NCBI GenBank assembly: GCA_023435565.1
Contig: JAEYRN010000051.1
Location: 12,107 to 76,106, forward strand
Length of the DNA: 64,000 nucleotides
Source: Bacillota bacterium
Lineage (GTDB): Bacteria; Bacillota; UBA4882; UBA8346
Direction: 5' to 3'
Shown here: positions 26,360-36,881 of the stretch, one piece after another
Layout of the letters: each line of letters starts with the position of its first letter
Position numbering within the stretch: position 1 is the first letter of the stretch
Notes under the pieces: model-generated
Seen by the model: only the letters and a program-made list of their open reading frames with translations
What the model was told of the DNA's origin: nothing
Databases searched by the model: none
Translations under genes and position numbers: made by a program

Positions 26360-27334
26360 ATGAAAGTCCTATTTATCGGAGGTACCGGAATAATAAGCTC
26401 CGCTTGTTCCGAGTTGGCTGTTCAAAAAGGAATATCGCTATACCATCTTAATCGAGGTCTAAGCCATCGAAAAATTGAAGGAGTTCATCAGATTATAGGC
26501 GATATTCGGAATAAAAATGAAGTGAAAGCCGTACTTAAAGACTACACTTTCGATGCAGTAGTAAATTGGATTTGTTTTAACCCGGAACATATATCGAATG
26601 ACTTGGAAATCTTTACGGAAAAGACCGGGCAATACATTTTTATCAGTTCTGCCAGCGCATATCAAAAACCGCCCCAACAATTGCCGATTACCGAAACAAC
26701 TCCCCTTGATAATCCTTTTTGGCAATATTCAAGGGATAAAATCGCATGTGAAAGACTGCTAATGGAGGCGTTTGAAAAGATTCAATTTCCGGTCACCATT
26801 GTTCGACCATCTCATACCTATGATCAAACCTTATTACCCACTGATTGGGGTTATACCGTATTAGACCGTATGAAAAACGGAAAAAAAATTATCATTCATG
26901 GCGATGGAACTTCCCTCTGGACCTTAACCCATCATCGCGATTTTGCCAAAGGTCTAGTGGGTTTACTAGGAAATAAAAATGCTATCGGCGAAGCCTTTCA
27001 CATTACCAGTGATGAACTTTTACCTTGGAATAGAATTTATGAACTGATGGCGCAAGAACTCAGTATTACTTTAAATGCCGTACATATCCCATCCGATTAT
27101 ATCGCAAAAATTGATCCCAGAATGGAAGGCAGCTTACTGGGGGATAAAGCTCATTCCATGATCTTTGATAACTCCAAGATTAAGAAATTTGTACCGGATT
27201 TTCAGGCAACTATTAAATTTGCTGATGGAGTAAGAGAAATTATCAAATGGTATGAAAACAACCCTAGCTGGCAGGTTATAGATCCGATAACGGATACAAT
27301 GATAGAGGAAATAATCCAAAAGTATGGAAGTTAA
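26360..27334 (+). CDS. NAD-dependent epimerase/dehydratase-like SDR
   Basis: 324 aa from the ATG at 26360, behind GGAGGAATCAAC. An extended-SDR Rossmann start (MKVLFIGGTGIIS) is followed by IGDIRN, FISSASAY and a later ACERLLMEAF. The usual YxxxK reads YSRDK. The C-terminal portion resembles the CSP41/RNA-binding-like group of atypical SDRs. The substrate, probably a nucleotide sugar or an RNA-related function, cannot be inferred. It lies 55 bp upstream of trpB on the same strand. Confidence 0.88.
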   Translation: MKVLFIGGTGIISSACSELAVQKGISLYHLNRGLSHRKIEGVHQIIGDIRNKNEVKAVLKDYTFDAVVNWICFNPEHISNDLEIFTEKTGQYIFISSASAYQKPPQQLPITETTPLDNPFWQYSRDKIACERLLMEAFEKIQFPVTIVRPSHTYDQTLLPTDWGYTVLDRMKNGKKIIIHGDGTSLWTLTHHRDFAKGLVGLLGNKNAIGEAFHITSDELLPWNRIYELMAQELSITLNAVHIPSDYIAKIDPRMEGSLLGDKAHSMIFDNSKIKKFVPDFQATIKFADGVREIIKWYENNPSWQVIDPITDTMIEEIIQKYGS

Positions 27335-27389
27335 TTTTTACATTTATAAGACATTTTTAGAATAAAAAAATCGAGAGGAGTTTGTTGAG

Positions 27390-28574
27390 ATGAGTTTACC
27401 GGACAAATCAGGTTTTTTTGGAGATTACGGCGGGCGGTTCGTCCCCGAAAATCTGGTAGGAGTATTGGAAGAGGTCAAACAGGCCTTTTACAAATTCAAA
27501 GATGATCAGGACTTCCAAAAAGAACTGAACTATTACTACAAATACTTCGTTGGCAGACCAAGTCCATTGTACTATGCGGAACGTTTGACCCGCGAGCTTG
27601 GCGGGGCCAAAATTTATTTGAAACGGGAAGACCTAAACCATATGGGCGCTCATAAGATTAACAACACCATTGGCCAAGTTCTTTTAGCTAAACGCCTTGG
27701 TAAAAAGCGGGTAATTGCCGAAACCGGCGCCGGTCAACACGGAGTGGCTACAGCCACCGCCTGTGCTTTGTTTGAAATGGAATGTATCATTTACATGGGT
27801 GAAGAGGACACTCGTCGGCAAGAATTAAATGTATTTAGAATGGAGCTTTTAGGAGCTAAGGTAGTACCTGTTAAGACCGGAACCAGAACCCTAAAGGACG
27901 CTGTCGATGAAGCCCTTGGCGATTTAATCACCAATTATCAGAACACATATTATATGTTAGGTTCGGCTGTTGGTCCTGACCCTTATCCGGAGATGGTCAA
28001 ATTTTTCCAATCAATTATTGGCATCGAAGCTAAACAGCAAATTATGGAGGTAGAAGGTCGACTTCCCGATTATCTCGTGGCTTGTGTCGGAGGTGGTAGT
28101 AATGCCATCGGACTATTTGCTCCCTTTTACAATGACGCTCAGGTAAAAATGGTAGGAGTGGAACCGGCGGGTAAGGGGCTAGATACACCGGATCATGCAG
28201 CTACCATTTCACTTGGATCTCCCGGAGTAATTCATGGTTTTAAGTGTTACCTACTTCAAGACGTTCAAGGTGAACCCCTACCGGTCTATTCGATTGCGGC
28301 AGGACTCGACTATCCGGGAGTCGGGCCCGAACACTCCTATTATAAGGATAGTGGCAGGGCCGAATATGTTACAGCTACGGACCAAGAGGCAATCCAAGCC
28401 TTTCTTAAACTTTCGAAGGTAGAAGGAATCATTCCCGCCATTGAAAGTTCCCATGCTATCTTTCATGGTATGAAGCTTGCCGCCGGACTGGATAAAGATA
28501 AAATAATTATTATCAACCTTTCCGGTCGAGGTGATAAAGATGTGGCCGAGATAGCACGAATATTGGGAAGATAA
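27390..28574 (+). CDS. trpB: Tryptophan synthase beta subunit
   Basis: 394 aa, standard length. The PLP-binding Lys is K89 in HMGAHKINN. The family motifs ETGAGQHGVATA, GGGSNAIG and GRGDKDVAEI are present, and the N-terminus GDYGGRFVPE is typical of TrpB1. It makes tryptophan from indole and serine, normally with TrpA. No other trp gene is nearby, so it is a stand-alone copy. It ends at a strong terminator. Confidence 0.97.
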   Translation: MSLPDKSGFFGDYGGRFVPENLVGVLEEVKQAFYKFKDDQDFQKELNYYYKYFVGRPSPLYYAERLTRELGGAKIYLKREDLNHMGAHKINNTIGQVLLAKRLGKKRVIAETGAGQHGVATATACALFEMECIIYMGEEDTRRQELNVFRMELLGAKVVPVKTGTRTLKDAVDEALGDLITNYQNTYYMLGSAVGPDPYPEMVKFFQSIIGIEAKQQIMEVEGRLPDYLVACVGGGSNAIGLFAPFYNDAQVKMVGVEPAGKGLDTPDHAATISLGSPGVIHGFKCYLLQDVQGEPLPVYSIAAGLDYPGVGPEHSYYKDSGRAEYVTATDQEAIQAFLKLSKVEGIIPAIESSHAIFHGMKLAAGLDKDKIIIINLSGRGDKDVAEIARILGR

Positions 28575-28593
28575 TTCCGCAATAATAGATAAT

Positions 28594-28637
28594 ATGGGCT
28601 GCCCTTATATAAAAACGGGCAACCCATTATTTTTTCT
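28594..28637 (+). terminator. Rho-independent terminator after trpB
   Basis: ATGGGCTGCCC (28594-28604) pairs with GGGCAACCCAT (28617-28627) with one mismatch, followed by TATTTTTTC. It starts 20 bp after the trpB stop. Confidence 0.85.
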
Positions 28638-28656
28638 ATTAGATTTACTTTTCTTA

Positions 28657-31188
28657 TCAGGCAGTAACAATCCTACCTGCAGCCTGGAGGCCTAGCTTTT
28701 CAACAGCTTGTTCCCGCATCTTATATTTCATGATTTTACCTGCGGCGTTCATTGGAAACTCAGTAACAAAATCGATATAGCGTGGTGTTTTGTGCTTCGC
28801 CATGTTTGAACGGACATAATCCTTGAGCTCATCGGCAGTCAAAGTCATTCCGTCCTTCAGGATTACGCAGGCCATAATTTCTTCACCGTATTGTTTGTCA
28901 GGCACTCCGATCACTTGAACATCCCTCACTTTAGGATGAGTATAGATAAAATCTTCAATTTCCTTGGGATAGATATTTTCACCGCCCCGAATAATCATAT
29001 CCTTGATCCGACCGGTTATTTTATAATAGCCGTTCTCATCGCACCTGGCCAAATCTCCGGTATGCAACCATCCATTTTCATCAATAGCGGCAGTAGTAGC
29101 CTCAGGCATTTTATAATAGCCTTTCATGATATTATAACCGCGGGCCACAAATTCACCATCGGTATTGGGAGGTAAATCCTTACCGGTTGCCGGATCAACA
29201 ATCTTACATTCCACGCCGGGCAAAGCGCGACCGACGGTATTGACCCGTAACTCTATGGAATCATCAACACGGCTCTGGGTACAGCCAGGTGATGATTCGG
29301 TTTGACCAAACACGATCGTAATCTCTTTCATATTCATTTTATCCACTACATTTTGCATTACCTTTACCGGACACGGGCTACCCGCCATAATACCAGTCCT
29401 CATATGGGAGAAATCGGTCTTGGGGAAGTCCTCATGCTCCAGCATAGCGATGAACATAGTGGGAACCCCATGAAAGCAAGTTATCTGCTCTTGATTAATA
29501 CAGGCAAGTGACTGCTTAGGCGAAAAAAAAGGTATCGGAGACATGGTTGTTCCATGGGTCATTGAAGCTGTCATCGCCAACACCATTCCAAAACAGTGGA
29601 ACATCGGCACATGAATCATCATCCGATCAGCGGTGGAAAGGTCCATGCAGTCGCCAATGTTTTTACCGTTATTCACCACATTGTAATGTGTAAGCATAAC
29701 CCCTTTAGGGAACCCAGTAGTCCCCGAAGTATATTGCATATTGCAGACATCGTGCCTGTTTATTGAAAGCGCCCGACGATAAACCTCCTCAATCGGAACC
29801 TTTTCGGAAATTGCCATGGCTTCCTCCCATGTCAAGCAGCCTTTTTGCTTTGAGTCTACAGTAATAATATTACGCAAGAAAGGCAGGCGTTTCAGATGAA
29901 GTGGTTTCCCGGCAATAGAGGTTTCCAGCTCGGGGCAGAGTTCCTTTATAATACCAACATAGTCGGAGTCCTTGAACCCGTCAATCATAACTAATGTATG
30001 CGTATCCGACTGGCGAAGTAAATATTCGGCTTCGTAGATTTTATAAGCCGTATTCACAGTAACCAGAACAGCACCGATTTTGGTAGTCGCCCAGAAAGTA
30101 ATGAACCATTGAGGAACATTGGTTGCCCAAATAGCAACATGATCCCCCGGTTTAACACCAAGCGCAATTAATGAGCGGGCAAAGGCATCCACATCATCCC
30201 GAAACTCCGAGTAGGTCCGAGTATAATCCAAAGTAGTATAACGGAAGGCATATTGATCGGGAAATTCATCGACTATCCGGTCAAGTACTTGAGGAAAAGT
30301 CAGATCAATCAGGGTATCCTTCTCCCAAATATATTTTCCAGTTTTAGCGTTATTATCGAAAAGACGTCCTTTTGAGGCATGCTTTTCAATATAACGGCTC
30401 ATAAAGTTTGCAAAATGAGGAAATACAACACCCGCATCATCAAGATCAGCCGCCCAGCGCTTAACCCATTCCAGTGATACATAACCGTCATAGTTTATCG
30501 AGTGCAGCGCCAGCATTATGTCGTCAACTGGTAAATCGCCTTCACCCATTAGACGATACTGGATTTTACCATTCTCCACAATAGAATCCTTCATATGGAC
30601 GTACTGAATATAAGCGCCGAGATTTTGTACGGTTTTTCCGGGGGCTTCACTTGCATATCGGTAAGGATGGTGCGTGTCCCATAGAGCGCCAACAGCATCG
30701 CTGGCTAGATGATCAAGAAGTTGGCGTAGTCGGGCAGTATTGGCATAAACACCATTCGTCTCAACTAGTAAGATAACACCCTTTTCTTCGGCAATTGGGA
30801 CCAATCGTTGTAAAGCAGCCAGGACTACCCCATCATCGGCATCATCAGTTGGTTGTGGTTCCAGATCGGCAAGGATACGGACATATGATGCGCCAAGTTT
30901 TGAAGCAAGTATAATATATTCTACAATCTCTTCGTAGTTTTGCTCAGCCTTTTCGGAAAACTTCAGACAACATCCTGATGAAAGACAGGGGATTTCTAAC
31001 CGCAATTCGGCAAGTTTCTTTTTAGTCTCCGGTAATTGGCTTTCAGTGAAGGGCTGGGCTTTAACCGCAAATATTTCATCACCCAGACCACGAATTTCAA
31101 TACCGTCAAAGCCAAGGTCCTTTGCCATGGAATATATGTCCGACCAACTAAAATCCGGACAACCAAGGGTTGAAAAAGCAATTTTCAT
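28657..31188 (-). CDS. Fusion of a sugar-phosphate-isomerase-like barrel and an AMP-forming acyl-CoA synthetase
   Basis: 843 aa. Residues 1 to about 275 form an AP-endonuclease-2/xylose-isomerase-like TIM barrel (MKIAFSTLGCPDFSW, DGIEIRGL, LVETNG, WDTHHPY, VHMKDS, SLEW). From about 290 an ANL synthetase begins: YTSGTTGFPKGVML (P-loop), GQTESSPG, HTGDLARCDENGYY, GRIKDMIIRGGENIYPKEIE and the catalytic Lys region NAAGKIMKYKMRE. The ligase half resembles medium/long-chain FadD-type enzymes. It would couple an isomerisation or retro-aldol type step to acyl-CoA formation. No stop or frameshift separates the halves, so this is a true fusion. Confidence 0.92.
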   Translation of the reverse strand: MKIAFSTLGCPDFSWSDIYSMAKDLGFDGIEIRGLGDEIFAVKAQPFTESQLPETKKKLAELRLEIPCLSSGCCLKFSEKAEQNYEEIVEYIILASKLGASYVRILADLEPQPTDDADDGVVLAALQRLVPIAEEKGVILLVETNGVYANTARLRQLLDHLASDAVGALWDTHHPYRYASEAPGKTVQNLGAYIQYVHMKDSIVENGKIQYRLMGEGDLPVDDIMLALHSINYDGYVSLEWVKRWAADLDDAGVVFPHFANFMSRYIEKHASKGRLFDNNAKTGKYIWEKDTLIDLTFPQVLDRIVDEFPDQYAFRYTTLDYTRTYSEFRDDVDAFARSLIALGVKPGDHVAIWATNVPQWFITFWATTKIGAVLVTVNTAYKIYEAEYLLRQSDTHTLVMIDGFKDSDYVGIIKELCPELETSIAGKPLHLKRLPFLRNIITVDSKQKGCLTWEEAMAISEKVPIEEVYRRALSINRHDVCNMQYTSGTTGFPKGVMLTHYNVVNNGKNIGDCMDLSTADRMMIHVPMFHCFGMVLAMTASMTHGTTMSPIPFFSPKQSLACINQEQITCFHGVPTMFIAMLEHEDFPKTDFSHMRTGIMAGSPCPVKVMQNVVDKMNMKEITIVFGQTESSPGCTQSRVDDSIELRVNTVGRALPGVECKIVDPATGKDLPPNTDGEFVARGYNIMKGYYKMPEATTAAIDENGWLHTGDLARCDENGYYKITGRIKDMIIRGGENIYPKEIEDFIYTHPKVRDVQVIGVPDKQYGEEIMACVILKDGMTLTADELKDYVRSNMAKHKTPRYIDFVTEFPMNAAGKIMKYKMREQAVEKLGLQAAGRIVTA

Positions 31189-31251
31189 TTAATTCCCTCC
31201 TTTAAATCATGGTTTGTCAACAATGACTTTGAGTAATCCAGCCTGAAAAAA

Positions 31252-32814
31252 TTAGCATTCATAAGTTCTTGCCAGTTCAAACTCTTTTTGTATTTCTGGC
31301 GAAGGTTCCTTAGATAATAAAGATACAATTAGAATAGCAACGCAAGACGTTACAAATGCCGGGAATAACTCATAGATTCCAAAAATTCCTCCCATTGGTT
31401 TCAGGAGCAACTTCCAGATAAAGACCATCCCTCCCCCGGCTAACATACCGGCAATGGCGCCGGACCTAGTAACTCTTTTCCAAAACAAAGAAAATAACAT
31501 AATCGGCCCGAATGTAGCGCCGAAACCTGCCCAAGCAAATGAAACTATCGTGAAAATAATACTGTTTTCATCCAAAGCAATAATCATAGCAAAAATTGCT
31601 ATTACTAGCAATGTAATCCTCGACATAAACAAAACAGCTTTATCCGAAGCTTCTTTTTTTAAAACGCCATGATAAATACTTTTTGAAAACGCAGAGGCCG
31701 CAATGAGTAGGTATGAATCGGAGGAACTAATAGTTGCCGCTAAGATTCCTGACATAACCACTCCGGCAATCAATGGAAGGAAAAATTTAGTCGATAATAA
31801 AATAAATATACTTTCGGAAGAACTCTGCGTCAACAACGCATCCGGATATAACGCTCTTCCAATAATACCAATGGCTACTGCAGCAAAAAGAGAGATAGCG
31901 CACCACAATGTGGCGATCCTTCTGGATAAAACAAGCTCATTCGTCTTTCTAATAGCCATAAATTTTAATAAAACTTGCGGCATTCCAAAATAACCAAGTC
32001 CCCACGAAAGTGTGGAAATAATGGTCAATAATCCATAGGCACCTGCTTCACCGAACAAAGGTTTCCCTGACTCCCCAACTTGTTGAATCCCATCGGCCAA
32101 AACCGGTTGGGCAATTCCAAAGAATTCAAAGAAACCTGGTATTTCCTTTACATTAGTAACAACAGCCGTAATACCACCGGCACTAAGAATACTAGCTATT
32201 AAGAGAGTGACCAAAGATAAAAACATTATTACACCCTGCATAAAATCAGACGCGCTTTCAGCTAAAAAACCACCTATGGTTGTATAAAAAATTACAAACA
32301 AAACTCCTGAAATCATCATTAATTGATAATTCAAATGAAACAATGTACTGAAAAGTTTACCTACCGTAACAAAACAACTTGCAGCATAAACTGTAAAAAA
32401 TATCAATATAAAAAGTGCGGCTATTGTCATGATAACCTTCTTTTGTTCTTTAAATCGATTGCTAAAATAATCAGGAATAGTTATCGAATCACCGGCAATA
32501 ACTGAATATCCGCGAAGTCTTTTTGAAACAAACAACCAATTAAGATATGTACCAATAAGCAGCCCTATTGCTGTCCATCCCGCATCACTTAACCCAAACC
32601 AGTAGGCAACACCGGGAAGCCCCATTAAAAGCCATCCGCTCATATCTGAAGCCTCAGCCCCCATGGCGGTAATCCATGGGCCTATTTTACGACCCCCAAT
32701 AAGAAAGTTTTCGCTATTTTCATTGGCCCGTTTTGCATAGAATAGTCCGATTCCAATAACCACTGCCATATACAAACACATAGCTGTAAAAATTTGAATT
32801 ATATCCCCACCCAT
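31252..32814 (-). CDS. Sodium:solute symporter, PutP-like
   Basis: 520 aa from the ATG at 32814, behind GGAGGGGGAAATA; a longer frame to 32859 lacks support. About 13 membrane segments. Motifs of the SSF family and of proline transporters are visible: GAEASDMSGWLLMGLPG near the N-terminus, WGLGYFGMPQ in the middle and SSSDSYLLIAASAFSK. It probably imports proline or a related amino acid with Na+. It may be co-transcribed with the fusion synthetase downstream (63 bp gap). Confidence 0.92.
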   Translation of the reverse strand: MGGDIIQIFTAMCLYMAVVIGIGLFYAKRANENSENFLIGGRKIGPWITAMGAEASDMSGWLLMGLPGVAYWFGLSDAGWTAIGLLIGTYLNWLFVSKRLRGYSVIAGDSITIPDYFSNRFKEQKKVIMTIAALFILIFFTVYAASCFVTVGKLFSTLFHLNYQLMMISGVLFVIFYTTIGGFLAESASDFMQGVIMFLSLVTLLIASILSAGGITAVVTNVKEIPGFFEFFGIAQPVLADGIQQVGESGKPLFGEAGAYGLLTIISTLSWGLGYFGMPQVLLKFMAIRKTNELVLSRRIATLWCAISLFAAVAIGIIGRALYPDALLTQSSSESIFILLSTKFFLPLIAGVVMSGILAATISSSDSYLLIAASAFSKSIYHGVLKKEASDKAVLFMSRITLLVIAIFAMIIALDENSIIFTIVSFAWAGFGATFGPIMLFSLFWKRVTRSGAIAGMLAGGGMVFIWKLLLKPMGGIFGIYELFPAFVTSCVAILIVSLLSKEPSPEIQKEFELARTYEC

Positions 32815-33024
32815 TATTTCCCCCTCCTTTTTTATTAAAATACTAACTAATTGTAACAAAATAATTAATATATTTCAAATTATATAGTCCTTTTAACACA
32901 AAATTACATAATCATGTTTCATAAAAAAATAGCTTTTGTTAAGATAATTTTTCACCGTAAAATCATAACAATATGAAAAGAAAGTCGACAATTGCGATTT
33001 CCTTTTTACTCATTTCCTGGAAAC

Positions 33025-34515
33025 TTAGCAAGCTTCTTTTATCTTTACCTCATTAACCCTGGCCTTAATATACTTCCATTTCCCGGAATAAAAACGAAAA
33101 TGAATCACAATCGATCTAATATACTGATCCAGCACCAAAGCGATCCAGGCCCCAACTAACCCCCAACCAAGCCCGTTTACGAATAAATAGGTTGCACCAA
33201 CCCGAAAAACCCAAATTCCTAAGATGGATGCATACAAAGGATACATTGTATCCCCTGCGCCCCTTAGAGCCCCGGCCAAAGTAAGTTGAGTCGACTGTCC
33301 CGGCTGGGCTAAAGCTAGTATTTTAAGGACAGTCCCGGCCATTGCCGCGACTATCAAATCCGAAGTATATAAACGGGCCAATGAGTGCGAGAATAGAATA
33401 AAAATTAGGCCTATTATGCTCGCCGTACACATTGCTACTTTTTTAATAAACCGGGCATACCTCTCAGCTTTAGCGGTATCACCGGCTCCTAGGCTTTGGC
33501 CGACCAAGGTGGTTGCCGCAACACCAAAGGCTTGACTTGGAGAAAATGATAAACCGCTGATACTAAGACCGATTTGATGAGCGGCAAAACCAGCCGTCCC
33601 AAGACCCGAAACAATTTTTGCAAATAACATTAGCCCGCTTTGCAACACAAACTGTTCCAATGCGGAAGGCAGACCGATAGCGAAGACCTTTTTAATTATA
33701 CTCCAGTCAAGCCGATAATTATCCTTAAAACTTAAATTAAGTTCTACCCCACGCATAAAATAAACAACATATAATGCTGCCAAGCAAGCCATTAGCCGTG
33801 CCAAAGTAGTGGAAACCGCGGCCCCGGTTACCCCCCAACAAGGAAATCCCCATTTTCCATAAATCAATACATAATTCCCAAAAACATTCAACAAATTACT
33901 GCCCACATTATATGCCATTGGAATCCTTGTCTGGCCTAAGCCACGTAAACATGCCGTAATTCCCATTACTAACGCCTGAAAGATTAATCCTGAAGCCACT
34001 ACTTGAAAATATGCCATTGCCATTCCCATAGTATCTGGACCAGCGCCCATAAAACGTACAATCGGGCCTGAGGCAGCTATACCAAAAACACCTATAATAG
34101 AGCCCAAGACCAAATTCATAAGAACAATTTGTCTGGTTACTGCTTTGGCTTTGTTAAGATTATTCCCTCCAACGCTCCATGCCACTAAAGCGGTTCCCCC
34201 GATATTGACTGCGGCAAAGATTGCCAACAATAACATAAACGGCTGATTGGTAAATCCCACTGCGGCAATGGCCGCCGGACCTAATCGTCCAACCATAATC
34301 ATATCAACTATGCCGAAAAGGGTTGACATCACCAGTTCGATAAAGGCAGGCCATGTTATCCCAAGCATTTCCTGCCCCATTGGATTGGAATTACGGATAA
34401 TGTTCATTTTTTTAACTATGTTGAAATATTTCAAAATATTTTCCTTCTTTATCGTTTTATCCGGTATACATTTTGGGCAAACTTTTAAAAAGTTCTCCGG
34501 TAGGAATTTTCCCAT
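33025..34515 (-). CDS. MATE-family multidrug exporter
   Basis: 496 aa with 12 membrane segments in two homologous halves. The MATE pattern is clear: ITWPAFIELVMSTLFGIVDMIMVGRLGPAAIAAVG, then ACLRGLGQTRIPM and in the second half LRGAGDTMYPLY. The first ~45 residues (with CPKC) are an extension without clear conservation, and the ribosome site at 34515 is weak, so the true start may be ATG 34407. It would extrude cationic drugs or metabolites with Na+ or H+. Confidence 0.92.
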   Translation of the reverse strand: MGKFLPENFLKVCPKCIPDKTIKKENILKYFNIVKKMNIIRNSNPMGQEMLGITWPAFIELVMSTLFGIVDMIMVGRLGPAAIAAVGFTNQPFMLLLAIFAAVNIGGTALVAWSVGGNNLNKAKAVTRQIVLMNLVLGSIIGVFGIAASGPIVRFMGAGPDTMGMAMAYFQVVASGLIFQALVMGITACLRGLGQTRIPMAYNVGSNLLNVFGNYVLIYGKWGFPCWGVTGAAVSTTLARLMACLAALYVVYFMRGVELNLSFKDNYRLDWSIIKKVFAIGLPSALEQFVLQSGLMLFAKIVSGLGTAGFAAHQIGLSISGLSFSPSQAFGVAATTLVGQSLGAGDTAKAERYARFIKKVAMCTASIIGLIFILFSHSLARLYTSDLIVAAMAGTVLKILALAQPGQSTQLTLAGALRGAGDTMYPLYASILGIWVFRVGATYLFVNGLGWGLVGAWIALVLDQYIRSIVIHFRFYSGKWKYIKARVNEVKIKEAC

Positions 34516-34758
34516 CTTAAACGTAATCTTCTATAACCCGAGGCCTTTTTGTTCAAAATATTAGATAGACCATATTATACAAGCATTTAGTTTTTAAAGC
34601 AAATTACCAATTGGTAATGACCTGCTAAAAAATACAAATTCCTATTTGCAGGATATCAAGGCTTAAAAGATGAATTCATCCCCCTTCAAAATGTATAGCA
34701 GCAATATTGAAAACAAGTGTAACAAAGATATTCGAAGACACTCAAAGGAGATTTATCT

Positions 34759-36123
34759 ATGAACTGTAAAACTATTACGAAATTCGAAAATGAACTTACT
34801 AAGTTCTGTGATTTAGCCAAAAAAAGCAGTTATATTGATCCGCAATTATTTAGTAAATATGAAGTAAAACGGGGACTTCGTGATATCAACGGCAAAGGGG
34901 TCCTGGCAGGCCTGACAGAAATTGGCGAAGTACATTCCTATATCATTGATGAAAACGAAATGGTCCCTGTCCCCGGTCAGTTATTTTATCGAGGCCAAGA
35001 TATCGTTAATATAGTCAACGGTTTCATGGAGGAAAATCGTTTTGGTTTTGAAGAAATTTGTTATTTATTGCTTTTCGGTACTCTTCCCAATCAAGCCGAA
35101 CTTTATGATTTTGAGCAAATATTAGCCCCGTATCGAAAATTACCGGATGATTTTGCCCGCGATATGATCTTAAATGCACCCAGCCAAGACATTATGAATG
35201 GATTAGCACGAAGTGTATTGGCATTGTATAGTTTTGACGAGAATGCGGATGATATTTCCGTTTTAAATGTTTTAAAACAATGTATTAGATTAATAGCCGC
35301 TTTTCCTTCACTTGCAGTCTATTGCTATCAAGCATTTTCTCATTATCATGATAACAACAGTTTGTTTATTCATAGTCCGCAACCGGAGTTAAACACTGCT
35401 GAGAACATTCTCCACATGCTTAGACCGGACAGCGGTTACACCAAACTTGAAGCAACTTTACTGGACCTAGCGCTAGTGCTTCATGCGGAACATGGCGGCG
35501 GAAATAACTCTTCCTTTGTTACTCATGTAGTAACATCATCCGGAACAGACACCTACTCGGTTATGGCTGCGGCTCTTGGTTCTCTTAAAGGGCCAAGACA
35601 TGGAGGGGCAAACATTAAAGTTATGCTTATGTTTGAAGATATAAAAGAACAACTGAGAAATTGGACTGATGAACAAGCAATTGAAAACTATTTGGTAAAA
35701 ATCCTCAACAAGGAAGCTTTTGACCGTTCCGGACTCATTTATGGAATTGGCCATGCCGTTTATTCGATATCCGATCCCCGGGCCATTATTTTAAAAGAGT
35801 ACGCCGCTCGTCTTGCGAAGGAAAAAGGACTGGAGGATGAGTTTAACCTTTATACCATAGTGGAAAAACTGGCACCAGAAGTTATTGGAAGTATTCGAAA
35901 AATGTATAAAGGTGTAAGTGCCAATGTAGATTTTTATTCGGGCTTTGTTTATAGAATGCTTAATATTCCCCCGGAATTATTCACGCCTATCTTCGCTATA
36001 TCCAGAATCGTAGGCTGGAGTGCTCATCGAATCGAAGAAATAGTCAATGCCGGAAAAATTATTAGGCCAGCTTATAAAAGCGTTTGTCCCAGGCGAGATT
36101 ACACTCCAATAGCTCAAAGATAG
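34759..36123 (+). CDS. Citrate synthase
   Basis: 454 aa. The catalytic set is present: AEHGGGNNSSF (His), YGIGHAVYSISDPRA (His) and NVDFYSGF (Asp), with GPRHGGAN before them. It condenses acetyl-CoA and oxaloacetate, or propionyl-CoA as methylcitrate synthase; the sequence does not decide. AAAGGAGATTTATCT precedes the ATG. It stands alone with its own terminator. Confidence 0.95.
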   Translation: MNCKTITKFENELTKFCDLAKKSSYIDPQLFSKYEVKRGLRDINGKGVLAGLTEIGEVHSYIIDENEMVPVPGQLFYRGQDIVNIVNGFMEENRFGFEEICYLLLFGTLPNQAELYDFEQILAPYRKLPDDFARDMILNAPSQDIMNGLARSVLALYSFDENADDISVLNVLKQCIRLIAAFPSLAVYCYQAFSHYHDNNSLFIHSPQPELNTAENILHMLRPDSGYTKLEATLLDLALVLHAEHGGGNNSSFVTHVVTSSGTDTYSVMAAALGSLKGPRHGGANIKVMLMFEDIKEQLRNWTDEQAIENYLVKILNKEAFDRSGLIYGIGHAVYSISDPRAIILKEYAARLAKEKGLEDEFNLYTIVEKLAPEVIGSIRKMYKGVSANVDFYSGFVYRMLNIPPELFTPIFAISRIVGWSAHRIEEIVNAGKIIRPAYKSVCPRRDYTPIAQR

Positions 36124-36140
36124 ACATTTTGTAAAAACCA

Positions 36141-36169
36141 AAAACGATTGGTTTATAGCCAATCGTTTT
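36141..36169 (+). terminator. Terminator after citrate synthase
   Basis: Perfect 11-bp stem AAAACGATTGG/CCAATCGTTTT (36141-36151, 36159-36169) with a 7-nt loop; the 3' arm itself supplies TTTT. It begins 18 bp after the stop. Confidence 0.7.
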
Positions 36170-36275
36170 CGGTACTCTGTCGATATCATTCATAATCATA
36201 AATTACAACTTATATCTCCAGAAATTGTTTCGAAAATAACATTAGAATCTGAATAATTCTATAATCCGTCATCAG

Positions 36276-36881
36276 TTAAAACTTAAACCCATAAACAATA
36301 CTGAATTTGGAATAGGCAATATCCCGATCATAATCATCACTATTAGAAGATCTGCTACCACAGTTAACCGAATACAATATCGCACCCATACTACGATTAA
36401 AATTAAATCCAAAGCCGACTGCACCATACATTCCATTACCTAATTCCGTTTCGGTGTTATCAATGTCGTCTTTATAGGATTCATTTCCGGTATGCATATT
36501 ATATCCTAATCTGCCGACAAAAAATGGAGCTGTTTCTTCTTCTTCATGGGGAAAATAAACATATACTACACCGTATAATGGGCTAAACTTGAATTCGGCA
36601 TCGTCATTATCAGATAAACCTCTTTCCAACTGGGTCTCAAACCCAAAACCCCATTCAACGATCCGTCTTTGATATGTACATTCATAACCTATTGTTAAAC
36701 CGGATTCAGTATCATAACGCTTAGTATCGTCATCATCATCGAACCACCAGTCACTATCCCTAGTTTCGTATTTTCCCTCCATATCATAACCGATCATTAT
36801 TTTATGAGCGGCTGTAGTCAGTGATGAAAAGGTCAATAATAAAATCAAAGAGATAATCAAAACAATTGTTAATTTTTTCAT
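36276..36881 (-). CDS. Small outer-membrane beta-barrel-like protein
   Basis: 201 aa. A signal peptide (1-24, ending TTAAHK) is followed by alternating amphipathic strands (KIMIGYDMEGKYETRDSDWW, then LTIGYECTY, WGFGFETQLER, PFFVGRLGYNMH, GAVGFGFNF) and a C-terminal strand ending YGFKF, a terminal phenylalanine as used by the BAM beta-signal. Acidic loops (DDDDD) are notable. It suggests an outer membrane in this organism. Function unknown. It is separated from the polyketide cluster by about 380 bp without a gene. Confidence 0.7.
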   Translation of the reverse strand: MKKLTIVLIISLILLLTFSSLTTAAHKIMIGYDMEGKYETRDSDWWFDDDDDTKRYDTESGLTIGYECTYQRRIVEWGFGFETQLERGLSDNDDAEFKFSPLYGVVYVYFPHEEEETAPFFVGRLGYNMHTGNESYKDDIDNTETELGNGMYGAVGFGFNFNRSMGAILYSVNCGSRSSNSDDYDRDIAYSKFSIVYGFKF

